This document shows, piece after piece, positions 5,741 to 7,375 of a stretch of 7,375 nucleotides of DNA. The DNA lies in contig JAGRCC010000043.1 in NCBI GenBank assembly GCA_020433785.1, positions 1-7,375 of the forward strand. Reading direction: 5' to 3'. This DNA is from Anaerolineae bacterium (GTDB taxonomy: Bacteria > Chloroflexota > Anaerolineae > 4572-78 > J111). The position numbers were made by a program, and so were the translations under genes. The notes below the pieces were generated by a model, which saw nothing but the letters and a program-made list of their open reading frames with translations, was not told where the DNA came from and made no database searches. The number at the start of each line of letters is the position of its first letter. Position 1 is the stretch's first letter.

Positions 5741-6472
5741 ATGAAAACGACTTATCACAGCGAAAATCTAATTCAATTAACTCGCTTAACGGCGTTTAAC
5801 TGTTACTTTGTGCGCGAACAGGACGGGCTAACCCTGATCGATACCGGTTTGCCCGGCAGCGCCGGTGGAATTTTGGCAGCGGCCAAACAGGAAGACTTAC
5901 CGATCACCCGCATCGTCTTAACCCATGCGCATGGCGATCATGTCGGTTCGCTCGATCAACTCAGCCAGGCCGTACCCACCGCGGAGATTGCTTTTACCGC
6001 TAGAACGGCCCGCTTTTTAAGCGGCGACTTGACCCTGACCGACGACGAACCTCAAGCCAAACTGCGCGGCGATTTTGTCATCCGACAGACCCAACCCACT
6101 CGCCTCCTTGCTTCCGGTGACCAAATCGGTTCGTTGGAAGTTATAGCTGCACCGGGACATACCCCGGATCACATCGCCTTTTGGGATACGCGCGACGGCA
6201 CATTGATCGCCGGCGATGCCTTTCAGACGAAGGCCGGGCTGGCCGTTGCCGGAGTAATGCGCTGGCTGTTTCCCTTCCCGGCGTTGGCTACCTGGCATCT
6301 GCCAACCGCGCTGGCAACGGCGCGCCGACTGCGCCACTTGAATCCGGCTCGGCTGGCGGTTGGTCACGGCCAGGTCCTCGAAAATCCGGCCGAATTAATG
6401 GATCGCGCTGTTGCCGAAGCTGAACAGCGTCTAGCGAATGGCCGGCATCAGCAGAAGATCGCTCATGGCTAA
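5741..6472 (+). CDS. Metallo-beta-lactamase-fold hydrolase
   Basis: A 243-residue cytoplasmic protein with no signal peptide and a full set of MBL-fold metal ligands. These are THAHGDH (H62, H64, D66, H67), APGHTPDH (H140), AGDAF (D159) and VGHG (H209). This set predicts a dinuclear metal centre and a hydrolytic enzyme of the broad glyoxalase-II/lactonase-like branch; the substrate cannot be read from the motifs. Length is normal for single-domain members. It has a strong Shine-Dalgarno sequence and a dedicated, probably repressed promoter, and its 3' end overlaps the TetR start by 8 nt (ATGGCTAA). Pairing with a regulator suggests induction by a small molecule, perhaps the substrate or a related compound. 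A quorum-quenching lactonase or a detoxifying esterase are possibilities only. Confidence 0.93.
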   Translation: MKTTYHSENLIQLTRLTAFNCYFVREQDGLTLIDTGLPGSAGGILAAAKQEDLPITRIVLTHAHGDHVGSLDQLSQAVPTAEIAFTARTARFLSGDLTLTDDEPQAKLRGDFVIRQTQPTRLLASGDQIGSLEVIAAPGHTPDHIAFWDTRDGTLIAGDAFQTKAGLAVAGVMRWLFPFPALATWHLPTALATARRLRHLNPARLAVGHGQVLENPAELMDRAVAEAEQRLANGRHQQKIAHG

Positions 6473-7031
6473 AACTCGACGGTTGACTCCCGAGGTCGTG
6501 ATTGAAACGGCCGCCAGGCTGGCTAACGAGCTAGGGGATGTGTCCCAGATCACCCTCACTCACCTGGCGGCTGAACTCAACATTCGAGTCCCGTCGCTTT
6601 ACAATCATGTTAAAGGGTTGGATGGCTTGCGGCGTGATCTGACCGTGTGGGGCTTGCAGCAGCTTTTGGCGGCAACGCGTCAAGCGGTCTTAGGCCAAGT
6701 TGGGCGCGACGCCCTGCTGGCCGTCGCCCACGCCTATCGCGCCTTTGCTCACGCTCAACCGGGCGTTTATTCACTGGTGCTAAAAGCGCCCCCGCCTGAA
6801 GACGCCCAACTGACCGCCCTTTCCAACGAACTGCTGCTGATCTTGCAGTTGGTGCTGGCTTCCTACAACCTGCAAGGCGAGGCCGCTCTACACGCCATTC
6901 GCGGCTTTCGCAGTGTGCTGCACGGCTTTGTCTCGCTGGAAACTGGCGGCGCTTTTGAACTGCTCTTGGATCGCGACGAAAGCTTCAATCGATTGGTCGA
7001 AATCTACCTGGATGGCTTGTCGAAAAATTGA
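6465..7031 (+). CDS. TetR/AcrR-family regulator with WHG-type C-terminal domain
   Basis: From ATG 6465 this is 188 residues; an ATG at 6438 in the same frame would add nine, but lies deep in the hydrolase gene. The shorter start overlaps the hydrolase stop and has AGAAG upstream. The N-terminal helix-turn-helix spans about 29-59 (ITLTHLAAELNIRVPSLYNH and then VKGLDGLRRDL). The remainder (AHAYRAFAHAQPGVYSL and later RGFRSVLHGFVSLETGGAF) matches the TetR_C_33/WHG ligand-binding and dimerisation domain; the HG pair is at 153-154. It probably represses its own operon by binding the palindrome in the promoter spacer and is released by a small ligand. The overlap implies translational coupling with the hydrolase. 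Family confidence is high; operator assignment and ligand are inferred. Confidence 0.92.
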   Translation: MAKTRRLTPEVVIETAARLANELGDVSQITLTHLAAELNIRVPSLYNHVKGLDGLRRDLTVWGLQQLLAATRQAVLGQVGRDALLAVAHAYRAFAHAQPGVYSLVLKAPPPEDAQLTALSNELLLILQLVLASYNLQGEAALHAIRGFRSVLHGFVSLETGGAFELLLDRDESFNRLVEIYLDGLSKN

Positions 7032-7058
7032 TACACGCCGATCCTATTTCATACACCT

Positions 7059-7088
7059 TTGGAATTATTTTTCGACTGATTTTATACA
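7059..7088 (+). promoter_or_regulatory. Candidate promoter for the mini-protein gene
   Basis: TTGGAA (7059-7064) lies 17-18 nt upstream of TTATAC/TATACA (7082-7088). It would give a leader of roughly 85-90 nt before ATG 7183. No terminator is seen after tetR, so read-through is also possible. Confidence 0.3.
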
Positions 7089-7170
7089 GCATCGGTCCAT
7101 AATAGGGTTTAGTCGTTTAGGATAAATAACATTTTTAACGACACTTCTATTGAGTTAATTAATTCCATCG

Positions 7171-7176
7171 AAGGAG
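7171..7176 (+). promoter_or_regulatory. Shine-Dalgarno AAGGAG of the mini-protein
   Basis: AAGGAG lies 6 nt before ATG 7183, an optimal spacing. It is the main evidence that the 36-codon frame is translated. Confidence 0.7.
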
Positions 7177-7182
7177 TAAACA

Positions 7183-7293
7183 ATGACAGCTCCAAATCAA
7201 TCTAAAAGCCCGGCCAAACCTAAAGGCAGCAAACCTCAACCCACCGCCCAAACTACCCCAACCCCCAAAAAGAAAAAGTCTGACAAGAAATAG
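7183..7293 (+). CDS. Small Lys/Pro-rich basic protein, 36 residues
   Basis: An ATG at 7183 with a perfect AAGGAG (7171-7176) 6 nt upstream opens 36 codons to TAG 7291-7293. The peptide begins MTAPNQSKSPAKPKGSKP and ends TPTPKKKKSDKK. It has ten lysines, seven prolines and a single aspartate, no hydrophobic stretch and no aromatic or cysteine residues. It is therefore expected to be disordered, strongly cationic and cytoplasmic. The composition resembles histone-H1-like or ribosome/nucleic-acid-binding tails, but I recognise no family and assign no function. A strong ribosome binding site, a separate leader and a strong terminator 38 nt downstream argue for a genuine expressed gene. It is too short for most gene callers. 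Confidence 0.7.
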   Translation: MTAPNQSKSPAKPKGSKPQPTAQTTPTPKKKKSDKK

Positions 7294-7330
7294 ATCATCG
7301 GCGTCATAATCGCCTTAAAATCGCTCATCA

Positions 7331-7364
7331 AAAAGCGATCCGGCTATAAGAGCGGATCGCTTTT
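7331..7364 (+). terminator. Strong hairpin terminator, probably bidirectional
   Basis: The arms AAAAGCGATCCG (7331-7342) and CGGATCGCTTTT (7353-7364) are perfectly complementary over 12 bp around a 10-nt loop, with a T-run on the right side and an A-run on the left. It would end transcription of the mini-protein gene and of any gene converging from the right edge. Confidence 0.88.
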
Positions 7365-7375
7365 CTGTTATCAGA

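Noticed and set aside
6017..6367. Minus-strand 116-codon frame inside the hydrolase gene
   Set aside because: It is fully antisense to a gene with all MBL metal ligands, with no motif or start signal of its own.
6438..6464. Longer N-terminus of the TetR regulator from ATG 6438
   Set aside because: The extra nine residues precede the usual N-terminal arm of TetR proteins, and ATG 6465 gives the typical ATGGCTAA overlap with the upstream stop.
1..7375. Insertion sequence, prophage or defence island
   Set aside because: No transposase, integrase, terminal inverted repeats with target duplication, phage genes or known defence domains were seen.

Overview
The window most resembles a member of the Chloroflexota, for example an Anaerolineae-like lineage. 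The main clues are a long Pro/Thr/Ser-rich extracytoplasmic linker leading into TolB/PD40 propeller repeats, and a GldA/GldF/GldG-type ABC cassette next to a multi-pass histidine kinase. Base composition is moderate in genes and AT-rich between them. This placement is an inference from style, not from a marker gene.

Layout: (1) 1-101, minus strand: the first 33 codons of a secreted or membrane protein with a textbook signal peptide, running off the left edge. It has its own consensus promoter and a roughly 147-nt leader. (2) 407-2548, plus strand: a three-gene ABC-2/gliding-type cassette of ATPase, permease and GldG-like auxiliary protein. The permease looks whole. The ATPase has lost the canonical signature and the Walker B catalytic glutamate, and the GldG-like protein lacks the middle half of its family. 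(3) 2753-5500, plus strand: a very large protein joining six N-terminal membrane helices, a coiled coil, a degenerate histidine-kinase dimerisation domain, an intact HATPase domain, a seventh membrane helix, a Pro/Thr linker and a C-terminal TolB-like propeller predicted to lie outside the cell. (4) 5574-7031, plus strand: a regulated two-gene operon of a metallo-beta-lactamase-fold hydrolase and a TetR regulator. It starts from a near-consensus promoter whose spacer is filled by a palindrome, a likely TetR operator. A second palindrome follows directly, and a 28-bp inverted repeat sits in the leader. (5) 7183-7293, plus strand: an overlooked 36-residue, lysine/proline-rich mini-protein with a strong ribosome binding site, followed by a strong hairpin terminator at 7331-7364.

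How the parts may work together: the ABC cassette and the kinase lie on the same strand, 192 bp apart. One possible reading is a degenerate ABC module acting with the kinase, but a promoter candidate between them means they need not be co-transcribed. The hydrolase and TetR genes overlap by 8 nt and are almost certainly one autoregulated unit. The most unusual objects are the kinase with its sensor-like domain at the C-terminal end and the ABC cassette with changes in two of its three subunits.
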